This document shows, piece after piece, positions 54,672 to 62,900 of a DNA stretch of 64,000 nucleotides. Positions within the stretch are counted from its first letter, which is position 1. Each line of letters begins with the position of its first letter. The translations under genes were made by a program, and so were the position numbers. The notes beneath the pieces are model-generated. The model saw only the letters and a list, made by a program, of their open reading frames with translations. It was not told the DNA's origin and searched no databases. This DNA is from Sphingomonas canadensis (GTDB lineage: Bacteria; Pseudomonadota; Alphaproteobacteria; Sphingomonadales; Sphingomonadaceae): positions 164,412 to 228,411 of the forward strand of contig NZ_JAPDRA010000004.1 of NCBI RefSeq assembly GCF_026013525.1, read 5' to 3'.

Positions 54672-56243
54672 GTGGTCGTAATCGGTTGGGCAATGGTAGG
54701 ACAGAAAGAGCACGACGCGGACACTCTCGCACTCTTCATCCAGACGGCCAGGGACCGGGCACTTTTCATGCTCGATCCCGACGGCGTGGTTTCGAGCTGG
54801 AATGTCGGCGCGGAGCTGCTGACGGGCTGGACCGCTGACGAGATCGTCGGCCAATCGGGCGAGCAACTCTATCCCGCGGTCGATCGCGACGCGCGCAAGC
54901 CCGAGGCCGATCTGGCCCGCGTGGTGGCGAACGGCCACTCGCGCGAGGAAACCTGGCGCGTCCGCCGCGACGGATCGGAATTCCTGGCCGATGTGACGAT
55001 CAGCGCGCTGCTGGCCGATGACGGTTCGCTGCGCGGCTATGGCGTCGTCCTGTACGACATCACCAACCGCAAGGCCGCGGAGAGCGCGCTGGAACGCAAC
55101 GAGCTGCACCTGCGCTCGATCCTGGCTACCGTGCCCGACGCGATGATCGTGATCGACGAACGCGGCACGATCCTGTCGTTCAGCGCAGCGGCGGAACGGC
55201 TGTTCGGCTGGTCCGAGGCGGAGGTGGTCGGCAAGAACGTGTCGATCCTGATGCCCTCGCCCGATCGCATCCGGCACGACGATTATGTCGGGCGCTATAT
55301 CTCCACCGGAGAGCGGCGGATCATCGGCATCGGCCGGATCGTGGTGGGCGAGCGGCGCGACGGCACCGATTTCCCGATGGAGCTGTCGGTCGGCGAAGCC
55401 TCCAGCGAGGGGCACCGCATCTTCACCGGCTTCATCCGCGACCTGACCGAGCAGCAGCGCTCCGAGCTGCGGCTGAAGGAACTGCAATCGGAGCTGATCC
55501 ACGTCTCGCGCCTGTCGGCGATGGGCACCATGGCATCCACGCTGGCGCACGAGCTCAACCAGCCGCTGACGGCGATCGCCAACTATATGGAGGCCGGCCG
55601 CGATCTCCTTGCCGCCGCCGGTGTCGAGGGCGAGATGGGGGAAATGCTGCGCGAGGCCGTGGAGGAATCGGCAAAGGAGGCGCTGCGCGCCGGCAATATC
55701 GTGCGCCGCCTGCGCGACTTCGTATCGCGCGGCGATGTCGAGAAGCATATCGAGGATCTCAACCGTCTGATCGACGAGGCCAGCCGCCTGGCGCTGGTGG
55801 GCGCCAAGGAACGCGGCGTCCGCGCATTCTTCGATCTGTCGCCGGAAGTCACCCATGTTCTGGTCGATCGGGTCCAGATCCAGCAGGTGCTGCTCAACCT
55901 GATCCGCAACGCGATCGACGCGATGACCGGCGGCGAGGTGCGCGACGTCACGGTGCGCACCTCCGTCGATCCGCGCGGCATGATCCGCGTGTCGGTCGTG
56001 GATACCGGGCCGGGAATCGATCCGCAGGTCTTGCCGAAACTGTTCGAGGCCTTCACGAGTACGAAGGAACGCGGCATGGGGCTGGGATTGTCGATCTGCC
56101 GAACGATCGTGGAGGCGCATGGCGGGCGCATCTGGGCCGAGCCGCGCACGGGCGGCGGCACCGTCTTCCACTTCACGGTAATGGGCGCGAGTACGGAGGA
56201 ACCGGGTGACGGAAAAGCGGACAATTCACCTCGTAGACGATGA
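54672..56243 (+). CDS. fixL: FixL-like oxygen-sensing histidine kinase (PAS-PAS heme-HisKA)
   Basis: A 523-residue sensor without membrane helices. PAS1 covers about 15-135. PAS2 (about 145-265) matches the heme PAS of Bradyrhizobium FixL: DAMIVIDERGTILSFSAAAE, the proximal heme ligand His202 (RIRHDDYVGRY) and GIGRIVVGERRDG with the distal arginine. HisKA (ALAHELNQPLTAIANYM) and HATPase (NAIDAM, DTGPGIDP, GMGLGLSI) follow. It probably phosphorylates FixJ when oxygen is low. The start is GTG 54672; ATG 54693 is an alternative. The fixJ gene overlaps its end by 38 bp. Confidence 0.9.
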   Translation: MVVIGWAMVGQKEHDADTLALFIQTARDRALFMLDPDGVVSSWNVGAELLTGWTADEIVGQSGEQLYPAVDRDARKPEADLARVVANGHSREETWRVRRDGSEFLADVTISALLADDGSLRGYGVVLYDITNRKAAESALERNELHLRSILATVPDAMIVIDERGTILSFSAAAERLFGWSEAEVVGKNVSILMPSPDRIRHDDYVGRYISTGERRIIGIGRIVVGERRDGTDFPMELSVGEASSEGHRIFTGFIRDLTEQQRSELRLKELQSELIHVSRLSAMGTMASTLAHELNQPLTAIANYMEAGRDLLAAAGVEGEMGEMLREAVEESAKEALRAGNIVRRLRDFVSRGDVEKHIEDLNRLIDEASRLALVGAKERGVRAFFDLSPEVTHVLVDRVQIQQVLLNLIRNAIDAMTGGEVRDVTVRTSVDPRGMIRVSVVDTGPGIDPQVLPKLFEAFTSTKERGMGLGLSICRTIVEAHGGRIWAEPRTGGGTVFHFTVMGASTEEPGDGKADNSPRRR

Positions 56244-56826
56244 GGAGTCGGTCCGCCGCTCGGCTGGCTTCATGCTCCGGACCTCCGGGTATGAGGTGAA
56301 GGCCTATGCGTCCGGGATCGAATTCCTGAAGGTGGCGAAGGACGCCGAGCCGGGCTGCATCCTGCTCGACGTGCGCATGCCGGAGATGGACGGGCTGGAG
56401 GTCCAGGCCGAGCTGAACACGCGCGGCGTGGCGCTGCCGGTGATCGTGCTGACCGGCCATGGCGACATCAACACCGCCGTCACCGCGATGAAGGGCGGCG
56501 CCGTCGACTTCATCGAGAAGCCGTTCGAGAAGGACGTGCTGCTCAAGGCGCTCGACACGGCCTTCCGCCGGCTGGAGCGCGAGGACGAGGCCGCGACTTC
56601 GGAGCATGAGGCGCAGGTGCGCATCGCCGCGCTCACCCAGCGCGAGCAGGACGTGCTGCGCGGCCTGGTGCGCGGCCATCCCAACAAGACGATCGCCTAT
56701 GATCTGGGGATCAGCCCGCGCACCGTGGAGGTGCATCGCGCCAATGTGATGAGCAAGCTGGGCGTCCGCAGCCTTTCCGAAGCGCTGCGGATCGCCTTTG
56801 CCGCGGGGCTGCGCGGCGACGCCTGA
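56206..56826 (+). CDS. fixJ: FixJ-like response regulator
   Basis: A 206-residue transcription activator of the NarL/FixJ class. The receiver has Asp55 (CILLDVRMPEMDG) and FIEKPFE; the C-terminal LuxR-type helix-turn-helix is LTQREQDVLRGLVRGHPNKT with SPRTVEVHRANVMSKLGVRS. The GTG start at 56206 lies inside the fixL reading frame. Targets such as fixK or cbb3 oxidase genes are not in the window. Confidence 0.92.
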   Translation: MTEKRTIHLVDDEESVRRSAGFMLRTSGYEVKAYASGIEFLKVAKDAEPGCILLDVRMPEMDGLEVQAELNTRGVALPVIVLTGHGDINTAVTAMKGGAVDFIEKPFEKDVLLKALDTAFRRLEREDEAATSEHEAQVRIAALTQREQDVLRGLVRGHPNKTIAYDLGISPRTVEVHRANVMSKLGVRSLSEALRIAFAAGLRGDA

Positions 56827-56910
56827 CCGCAGAGCCGCCAGCCGCTCCCCGGTCCCGCGGCACGCTTCGTAACGCCCGTCATCCGGAGACTCACGTAGCG
56901 ACTGCCGCCG

Positions 56911-56934
56911 CCGCATTGGGCATCTTCAATGCGG
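56911..56934 (+). other. Hairpin just upstream of the orphan receiver gene
   Basis: CCGCATTG (56911-56918) and CAATGCGG (56927-56934) form a perfect 8-bp stem with an 8-nt loop, ending 11 bases before the ATG and next to the GAGGA ribosome site. It could influence translation or be a protein-binding palindrome. Confidence 0.4.
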
Positions 56935-56945
56935 TAGAGGATTTG

Positions 56946-57326
56946 ATGGACGCCACCACTCCCCTTGCTGCGCGCCAGGCGCGCCCCCGCATCCTTCTGG
57001 TAGAGGATGACGATGGGGTACGCCGTTCGCTGCATCTGCTGCTGCACGGCAGCGGGTATGAAGTGCGCTCCTATGCCGCGGCCGGGCCGCTGCTCGCGGA
57101 TCCCACCGCCAACAACGCCTGGGGTCTGATCGCCGATTATCTGCTGCCGGATTGCGATGGGCTGGATGTGCTGCGCGCGCTTCAGGATGGCGGCTGGGCC
57201 GGCAAGTCGGTGCTGATCACCGGCCACCTCTCGCCGGAGCTCCGCAAGGCCGCGACGGATGCCGGTTTCGGCGCGATCCTGGAAAAGCCGCTGCGCCGCC
57301 ACGACCTGATGGGCGCGCTTAGCTAG
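56946..57326 (+). CDS. Single-domain response regulator (orphan receiver)
   Basis: A 126-residue receiver domain with no output domain. It has the acidic pocket (RILLVEDDDGVRRSL), phospho-acceptor Asp64 (LIADYLLPDCDG), the Thr (LITGHL) and the conserved lysine (AILEKPL). It follows fixJ by 119 bp on the same strand and looks most like FixJ-type receivers. It may act as a phosphate sink or as an inhibitor of FixL, as FixT does. ATG 56946 is chosen with GAGGA upstream; a TTG at 56916 would add ten residues and cover the hairpin. Confidence 0.82.
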   Translation: MDATTPLAARQARPRILLVEDDDGVRRSLHLLLHGSGYEVRSYAAAGPLLADPTANNAWGLIADYLLPDCDGLDVLRALQDGGWAGKSVLITGHLSPELRKAATDAGFGAILEKPLRRHDLMGALS

Positions 57327-57356
57327 GCGCCCGCCTGCCCCCTCCCCGAAACGGGA

Positions 57357-57378
57357 CCGGCCGCCCGAAGGCGGCCGG
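57357..57378 (+). terminator. Terminator-like hairpin after the orphan receiver gene
   Basis: CCGGCCGCC-CGAA-GGCGGCCGG is a perfect 9-bp stem with a stable tetraloop, 30 bases after the stop. A few T residues follow at 57388-57395. Confidence 0.55.
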
Positions 57379-57425
57379 CTGGGAGACATTTCATTCCGGT
57401 CCATGCGGCGATGCCGCGGGGTGCG

Positions 57426-57451
57426 CGGCGGCCGGTGGATGCCGGCCGCCG
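57426..57451. terminator. Hairpin between the orphan receiver and TonB receptor 2 genes
   Basis: CGGCGGCCGG and CCGGCCGCCG form a perfect 10-bp stem with a 6-nt loop (TGGATG), 22 bp beyond the stop of the leftward TonB receptor gene. On the plus strand it is followed by CCTCCCCCCTTTT. It may end transcription from both sides. Confidence 0.55.
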
Positions 57452-57472
57452 CCTCCCCCCTTTTGACCGCGG

Positions 57473-60400
57473 TTAGAACCGTCCGCGCAGGCCGATCATG
57501 ATCTGCCGTCCGGGGTTGTAGCTGGTGAACGCGGCATTCTCGAACTGGAAGTAGCTGCGCTGATTCGCCTTGGTGATGTTGATCACGTCGACGGTCAGCT
57601 CGGGCAGCCCCTTGGTGCCCAGGATCTCGGCCAGGTCGAAGCTGCTGCCGAAATCCCACTGCTGATAGTCGTCGTTGTAGATCGAGGCGAGCGGGATGCC
57701 GTTCTGGTTGCTGCCCGACGCCGGGTTGCCCTGGGCGAAGGTGGTCGAAAGCCGCGCCGAGATGCCGTGGTTTTCGTAATAGGCGGTCAGGTTGTAGGTG
57801 ACCGGCGACACGCCCGTCGCCACCGCCGGGGCCGCGCCCGACGCCTTCTGCTCGATCAGCGTCAGGTTGGCGGTGAAGCCGAAGCCGTTGATGCCCAGAT
57901 AGCGGCCCAGCAGGAAATCGAGCGGCTGGACCCAGTTGAACTCCAGGCCGTTGACCTTGAGCGTGCCCGTGGCGTTCACCTGCTGCTGCAGCACCACGGT
58001 GGCGCTGCCCGGGCCGCCGCGCGAGTTGATCGCGGCCTGCTGGGTCGGCGACAGCGTGTCATAGGTGACGCCATAGGTTGCCAGCGCCGAGAAGGGCACG
58101 GTCACCGTGCCGTTCACGGTGAAGCCGGTCACCGCCTTGCGGAACGCGGCGAAGCCGACATAGCCCTCCGCCCCGGTATAATATTCGAAGCCCAGATCGA
58201 TATTGTCCGAGATGAACGGATCGAGCGCCGGGTTGCCCACCGAGCCTACGTCCGCCGAGGGCGAGCTGAAGTTCAGGCCCGGCAGCATCGAGCTGGGGTT
58301 CGGGCGGGTCATCGTCCGCGACACCGCGGCACGCACCACGGCGTTGCCGGTGATGTTATAGGCCGCGCTCGCCGACGGCAGCCAGTTGCCGTAATCGGTG
58401 TTCGTGTAGACGAAATTGACCACGTTCGGATAGCAGGAGCCATCGCGGACATTGCCCGCCCCCGGGCAGGCGGCGGGCAGCGGGCCGGCGCCGTCCGGGT
58501 CCTGCGAGTTGCGCGGATCGGAGATCGACACGCGGCCGCCGATCGTCTGGTCGGTGCGCACGTAGCGCAGGCCGATATTGTACTTGAGCTGTCCGTCGCC
58601 AAGCTGGGTATCGCCGTTCAGCTCGGCGAAGGCGCCCCACACCTTTTCACGGACATAGCCGCCGCTGGCGCCCGTGTTGGTGCCGCCCGCTTCGGGCGCG
58701 GCGTCGTGGAAGGCGTCATAGTTGGACGCCGCCTTGAACTTCTCCCAGTCCACGGTCACGAATCCGCTCGGCCCCGGCATCAGATAGGACGCCAGCGCCG
58801 ATTGCGGGATCAGCGACCCGGCATAGGTCACCGGCCCGGCCGAACCCGCCGAATATCCGGTGCCATAGGCGGGATAGCTGGGATAGCCGGCGGGCGCCGC
58901 GCCGGGCGAATTCAGGCCCTGGCACGCCGGCTGGGTGTTCGGGCTGGGCACGAACACGCTGGGACGGTTGCCGCACACCGCATTCTGCCACGCCTGCGAA
59001 TTGTCGAAGCCGCGGATCTCGCGCGAGACGTCGTCATAGGCGGCGCCGACATGCAGGTTGAAGCCGCTGTCGCCCCAGGTCAGGTCACCGCGGATGCCCT
59101 TGGTCTCGGTCAGGCGGCGCTCGTCCTGGATGTTCACGCGGCCGCCGTTCCAGCCGAAGCTGGCCGGATTGTTGAGGTCGATGTTGGTGGTGACGTTCGG
59201 GAAATCGCCCGCCGAATTGTCATAGGTTACCGTCACGCCCGAGCTTGCCGGGGTGATCACCAGCACGGTGGGCGATTCGCGATGGAACTTGCTGCGCGTA
59301 TAGTTGCCGCTGATCGACGCCTTCAGCGTATCGCTGAACTCCACCTCCAGCCCGGGATTGATGCCCCAGAAGCTCACCTCTTCGATGAACGGGCGGTATT
59401 CGAGGAACCACTGGGCGTTGTAATAGGTGCCGCCGGTGACGACGCATCCCTGGGTGCAGTCGCTGCGGTCATAGGTGGTGTTGACCGGGATCATCGCGCC
59501 GTTGCGGCCAACCCAGTTCATGTCGATGCGCTGCAGGTTGTTCTTCTTCCACCCGTACATGCCGTCGACATAGGCGTGGAAGCCGTCGCCGTTATATTCC
59601 AGGCTGGCGATCGCGTTGATCCGGTCCTTGGTGCCAAACTCGTCCGAAGGACGGCCCAGGCGCGGGATGATGCCGTTGTCGATCTGGGTGATGTTGGCGC
59701 CCGGGTTGCGCGCCAGCAGGAACGCCTCGTCGATCGTGGTGCCGGTGGCCACGCCGGGGATGTTGGCGTTGGCGGGCACGGTGCCGGGGATCGTCCAGTT
59801 GCCGCCGCCGGTGCCGTTGCGGGTGGAAGAGCTGCTCTGCGTCGCCGACAGGTTGGGGTTGGTCCAGCCGATCGTCTCGTATCCGGTGACGCGCACGCGG
59901 TTGCGCACCCCCGCCACGCCCACCAGCACGCCGAAATCGCCGCTGGTCGTGCTGGCCAGGACGGAGCCGCGATAGCCCCAGTCATCGGCGTTGCTGTTCT
60001 TGGTGACCTGGCCCGAATAGGTGACGTGCGTCCCCGGATTGTCGAACGGGCGCGCGCTGCGCATGTTCACGGTGCCGGCCGCGCCGCCCTCCAGCATGCC
60101 GGCGGTCGGGCTCTTCTGCACGGTCAGGCGGCTGAACAGCTCGGTCGGGAACAGGTCCAGGTCCACCTCGCGGTTGGTGCTCTGCGCGTCGGTACGGCCG
60201 GTGGAGGCGATCGCGACCGGCGCGTTGTTGAGCAGGACGCGGGTGAAGTTGGTCCCCAGGCCGCGGATCGTGACGTTCAGGCCCTCGCCCGTGATCTCGC
60301 GGCTGATCGTCACGCCGGGCACGCGGTTGAACGATTCGGCCAGGTTGGTGTCGGGGAACTTGCCGATGTCCTCGGCGAAGATCTCGTCGGTGAAGCCGGT

Positions 60401-60649
60401 GGCGTCCTTCTTCGAGTTGGTCGAGTTCTGAAGGCTGCGGCGATAGCCGGTGACGACGATCTCCTCGCCGTTCCCTTCGGCGGACTGGGCGTCCTGCTGC
60501 GGCGCGGGCGCGGCCGCCTCCGGCTGTGCATCCGGCGCCGGATCTGCGGCGGCACGCGCCAGCGCGGGCCAGGCGGTTCCCGCAAGCAACACTGCGCCGA
60601 GCATCGCTGCACGGCGCGCATTCGACGGATTCGAGAGTCGCGTGATCAT
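57473..60649 (-). CDS. TonB-dependent outer-membrane receptor 2 (Xanthomonas/Caulobacter type)
   Basis: A 1058-residue receptor. The signal peptide ends near PALARA (about 33), followed by a proline/alanine-rich linker, the TonB-box-like EEIVVTGYRRSLQ, the plug (KFPDTNLAESFNRVPGVTIS, IRGLGTNFTRVLLNN) and a large barrel ending in YNPGRQIMIGLRGRF. The YRRSLQNSTNSKKDA start of the plug marks the sugar-type receptors found in Caulobacter and Xanthomonas. The substrate is not shown by neighbours. A clear promoter with a LacI-type operator lies upstream, so a sugar-responsive repressor encoded elsewhere probably controls it. Confidence 0.92.
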   Translation of the reverse strand: MITRLSNPSNARRAAMLGAVLLAGTAWPALARAAADPAPDAQPEAAAPAPQQDAQSAEGNGEEIVVTGYRRSLQNSTNSKKDATGFTDEIFAEDIGKFPDTNLAESFNRVPGVTISREITGEGLNVTIRGLGTNFTRVLLNNAPVAIASTGRTDAQSTNREVDLDLFPTELFSRLTVQKSPTAGMLEGGAAGTVNMRSARPFDNPGTHVTYSGQVTKNSNADDWGYRGSVLASTTSGDFGVLVGVAGVRNRVRVTGYETIGWTNPNLSATQSSSSTRNGTGGGNWTIPGTVPANANIPGVATGTTIDEAFLLARNPGANITQIDNGIIPRLGRPSDEFGTKDRINAIASLEYNGDGFHAYVDGMYGWKKNNLQRIDMNWVGRNGAMIPVNTTYDRSDCTQGCVVTGGTYYNAQWFLEYRPFIEEVSFWGINPGLEVEFSDTLKASISGNYTRSKFHRESPTVLVITPASSGVTVTYDNSAGDFPNVTTNIDLNNPASFGWNGGRVNIQDERRLTETKGIRGDLTWGDSGFNLHVGAAYDDVSREIRGFDNSQAWQNAVCGNRPSVFVPSPNTQPACQGLNSPGAAPAGYPSYPAYGTGYSAGSAGPVTYAGSLIPQSALASYLMPGPSGFVTVDWEKFKAASNYDAFHDAAPEAGGTNTGASGGYVREKVWGAFAELNGDTQLGDGQLKYNIGLRYVRTDQTIGGRVSISDPRNSQDPDGAGPLPAACPGAGNVRDGSCYPNVVNFVYTNTDYGNWLPSASAAYNITGNAVVRAAVSRTMTRPNPSSMLPGLNFSSPSADVGSVGNPALDPFISDNIDLGFEYYTGAEGYVGFAAFRKAVTGFTVNGTVTVPFSALATYGVTYDTLSPTQQAAINSRGGPGSATVVLQQQVNATGTLKVNGLEFNWVQPLDFLLGRYLGINGFGFTANLTLIEQKASGAAPAVATGVSPVTYNLTAYYENHGISARLSTTFAQGNPASGSNQNGIPLASIYNDDYQQWDFGSSFDLAEILGTKGLPELTVDVINITKANQRSYFQFENAAFTSYNPGRQIMIGLRGRF

Positions 60650-60704
60650 GGTGTCCCCTCCTCAAAGCGCCTCTTTTGGGCTCACCGCACATCGCCGTTC
60701 GCAA

Positions 60705-60718
60705 TGTTAGCGGTCACA
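60705..60718 (-). promoter_or_regulatory. LacI-type operator at the TonB receptor 2 promoter
   Basis: TGTTAGCGGTCACA is an imperfect CG-centred palindrome, extended to 16 bp by outer A/T (ATGT...ACAT). It agrees at 11 of 14 positions with the xyl-box TGGTAGCGCTAACA reported for XylR-controlled genes of Xanthomonas. It lies just downstream of the -10 box, over the expected start site. Confidence 0.45.
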
Positions 60719-60722
60719 TTTC

Positions 60723-60751
60723 CCAGTATTTCTGGTCTGAGTTGGTGTCAA
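60723..60751 (-). promoter_or_regulatory. Promoter of TonB receptor 2
   Basis: On the minus strand TTGACA (complement of 60746-60751) is 17 bp upstream of TACTGG (complement of 60723-60728). The -35 box is perfect and the -10 weak. A 7-bp inverted repeat TGAGTTG-GTGT-CAACTCA (60738-60755) covers the -35 and could be a second regulator site. Confidence 0.5.
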
Positions 60752-60924
60752 CTCATACATTTGAGGAGGCGTAACGATCCTGCGGCGAACCGGCCGGCCC
60801 GCGCGCCAGGGCCTGCGCGCTGCCTTCCCTGTGCCATTTCCGTCACTTGCACGGCTGCGGCGCGCCGCGGCTGTTGCGCGCGCGCGCGGCTTGGCTAATC
60901 TGCCGCGGTCCGAAGGGGGGACCG

Positions 60925-62421
60925 ATGATCCGCTTGCTCGCCGCCATCCTGATGCTGATCGCCGCAGCCGGCGAGGCACGCGCCCAGGCCTGGCACCGCG
61001 CCGAGACGCGCCACTTCACGCTCCAGGCCGAATTGCCGGCCGATGAGGTGCGCCAGCTCGCGCGCGAGCTGGAGGCGCTCAACGCCGCGCTGATGACGAT
61101 GACCGGCGCGTCCGAGGCCGCGCGCGGGCGCAAGCTCGACATCCTGATGGTCGACGACATCGCCACGCTGCGCAAGCTGACCACCGCCGACGATCTGACC
61201 GAGGCGCTGTTCTTCAACAACGCGATCGATCAGGCGGCGATCGTGGCGCGCGCCGACAAGCGCAGGCGCGCCGCCTATGACATGCGCGAGGCGCTCTTCC
61301 ACGAATATTGCCACTATTTCCTGCGCCGCTACCTGCCGGGCATCTATCCGTCCTGGTACAATGAAGGCTTCGCCTCGGTGTTCGAGAGCGCCCGGATTAC
61401 CGGCGGCACGCGGGTCCGCATCGGGGAGATCCCGCGGGTCGCGCTGTGGCTCGATCCCGCTGCGCTGACGCCCTTCGCCCGGATCGCCAGCGTCGAGAAC
61501 GCGCTGGAAATGACCAAGGACCGCGACAAGCTCTACGCCCAGGGATGGCTGATCGCGCATCATTCGCTGTTCGGCGGCAAGCGCGCGGCGGAGGTGAAGC
61601 GCTATCTGGACCTGGTCCGCTCCGGCAGGCCGCTCGGCAAGCCCGAGCTGCTGTTCGCCGGCGGCTATGCCGGGTTCGACGCGGACATCGCCGCCTATGC
61701 CGCGGCCGATCTGCCGCCGCCGCGCGACATCGCCGTGCCGCACGTGCCCGACGCGGAGATCGCGGTTCGCGAGCTGCGCCCGGGCGAGGTCGCGCTGCTG
61801 GAGCGCCGCGTGGACGATGCGGAGCTGGACGGCGCCTGGGCGGGCGAGGACGCCAGCCAGTTCCTGCTCGCCTATGCCTCCGCCAACAACAAGCTGGGCA
61901 AATGGCCCGACGATCCGGCGCTGGCGCTGTACACCGCCAAGCTGGCGTTCCTCGCCGGACGTTCGATCCGCGCGACCGAGCTGGTCGATCCGCTGATCGC
62001 AAAGAGCCCCGGCGATCTCGACATACTCGCGCTGAAGGGCCGGGTGCTGGTGCTTTCCGCCCAGGCCGCGCACGGCACCCCCACCGCCACCTCCCGGCTG
62101 GCCGAGAGCCGCAAGCTGCTGATGGGCGTGCTGGCGCGCGACGCCTCCCACGTCGATGCGCTGGCGGGAATGAACGAGAACCTCACCGAGGCGCGCGGCG
62201 CCAATGTGGAGGCGATCGGCTATCTGCGCCGCGCCATCGACCTTGAGCCCAGCAACACCACGATGCGCTATCGCGCGATCGGGCAGATGCTGCGGATCGG
62301 CGATTATCGCGGCGCGATCGCCATGCTCCAGCCGCTGGCCAACGCCCCGCACGACGGCTCCAGCCGCCAGTTCGCGCTGGAGCTGATCGCCGAGATCCGC
62401 CGCCGCTCCGGCATCCGCTGA
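60925..62421 (+). CDS. Secreted HExxH putative metallopeptidase with TPR-like C-terminus
   Basis: A 498-residue exported protein. The ATG at 60925 follows AAGGGGGG; the signal peptide is LLAAILMLIAAAGEARAQ. HEYCH at 126-130 is a gluzincin-type zinc motif, followed by YPSWYNEGFASVFE whose glutamate is the likely third ligand, as in DUF1570-like peptidases. The C-terminal half (from about 300) is helical with TPR-like repeats (ALKGRVLVLSAQAA; AIGYLRRAIDLEPSN). Substrate and site (periplasm) are inferred. It is divergent from TonB receptor 2. Confidence 0.72.
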   Translation: MIRLLAAILMLIAAAGEARAQAWHRAETRHFTLQAELPADEVRQLARELEALNAALMTMTGASEAARGRKLDILMVDDIATLRKLTTADDLTEALFFNNAIDQAAIVARADKRRRAAYDMREALFHEYCHYFLRRYLPGIYPSWYNEGFASVFESARITGGTRVRIGEIPRVALWLDPAALTPFARIASVENALEMTKDRDKLYAQGWLIAHHSLFGGKRAAEVKRYLDLVRSGRPLGKPELLFAGGYAGFDADIAAYAAADLPPPRDIAVPHVPDAEIAVRELRPGEVALLERRVDDAELDGAWAGEDASQFLLAYASANNKLGKWPDDPALALYTAKLAFLAGRSIRATELVDPLIAKSPGDLDILALKGRVLVLSAQAAHGTPTATSRLAESRKLLMGVLARDASHVDALAGMNENLTEARGANVEAIGYLRRAIDLEPSNTTMRYRAIGQMLRIGDYRGAIAMLQPLANAPHDGSSRQFALELIAEIRRRSGIR

Positions 62422-62432
62422 GCGGCGCGCGC

Positions 62433-62900
62433 CTAGCCCCGCTCCACCCGCGCCGCGAAACAGCCATGGGCGGCGTTGTGTGCGTGGATATAGGCGACCT
62501 CCGGCCGTGCGAAGAGTTCGCGGATGCGTGCGTCCGCCTCGCCCGCCATCGCCAGCAGCGCCCCGGCAAGATTGCCCGCTGCATCATATCCCCGCAGCGC
62601 GATCGGCCGCCCTGCGAACACCGGCGCCGGTTCGTCCTCCACCACCGCTGCCCGCGCCGCGCCCTCGCGCACATAGATGGCGTAGCTGTTGCGATAGGGC
62701 GTCGCCACGTCATGGTCGGTATGGTTGAGCAGCAGCAGCGCCTCCCCCGGCTCCGCGTCCTCCAGCGTGATGCGGCAGGGAAAGCCCGGCTTGTGCGTGG
62801 CGGTGACGCGGCGCACGCCCCGCTCCGCCAGCGCCGCCTCGTCCAGCCCGAACAGCGCCGCGAAGCGCGCGGGCGCCAGCCCCTCGATACGATAGCTCAT
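62433..62900 (-). CDS. DUF1203 domain-containing protein
   Basis: A 155-residue protein that covers the whole DUF1203 family: RIEGLAPARFAALFGLDEAA, the Cys-containing HKPGFPCRITLEDAEPGEAL, LLLNHTDHDVATPYRNSYAI, and the closing AYIHAHNAAHGCFAARVERG. It starts in an ATGA overlap with ada, so it is translated with the alkylation-repair regulator. Its function is unknown; the operon link suggests a role near DNA or alkylation damage. Confidence 0.85.
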   Translation of the reverse strand: MSYRIEGLAPARFAALFGLDEAALAERGVRRVTATHKPGFPCRITLEDAEPGEALLLLNHTDHDVATPYRNSYAIYVREGAARAAVVEDEPAPVFAGRPIALRGYDAAGNLAGALLAMAGEADARIRELFARPEVAYIHAHNAAHGCFAARVERG

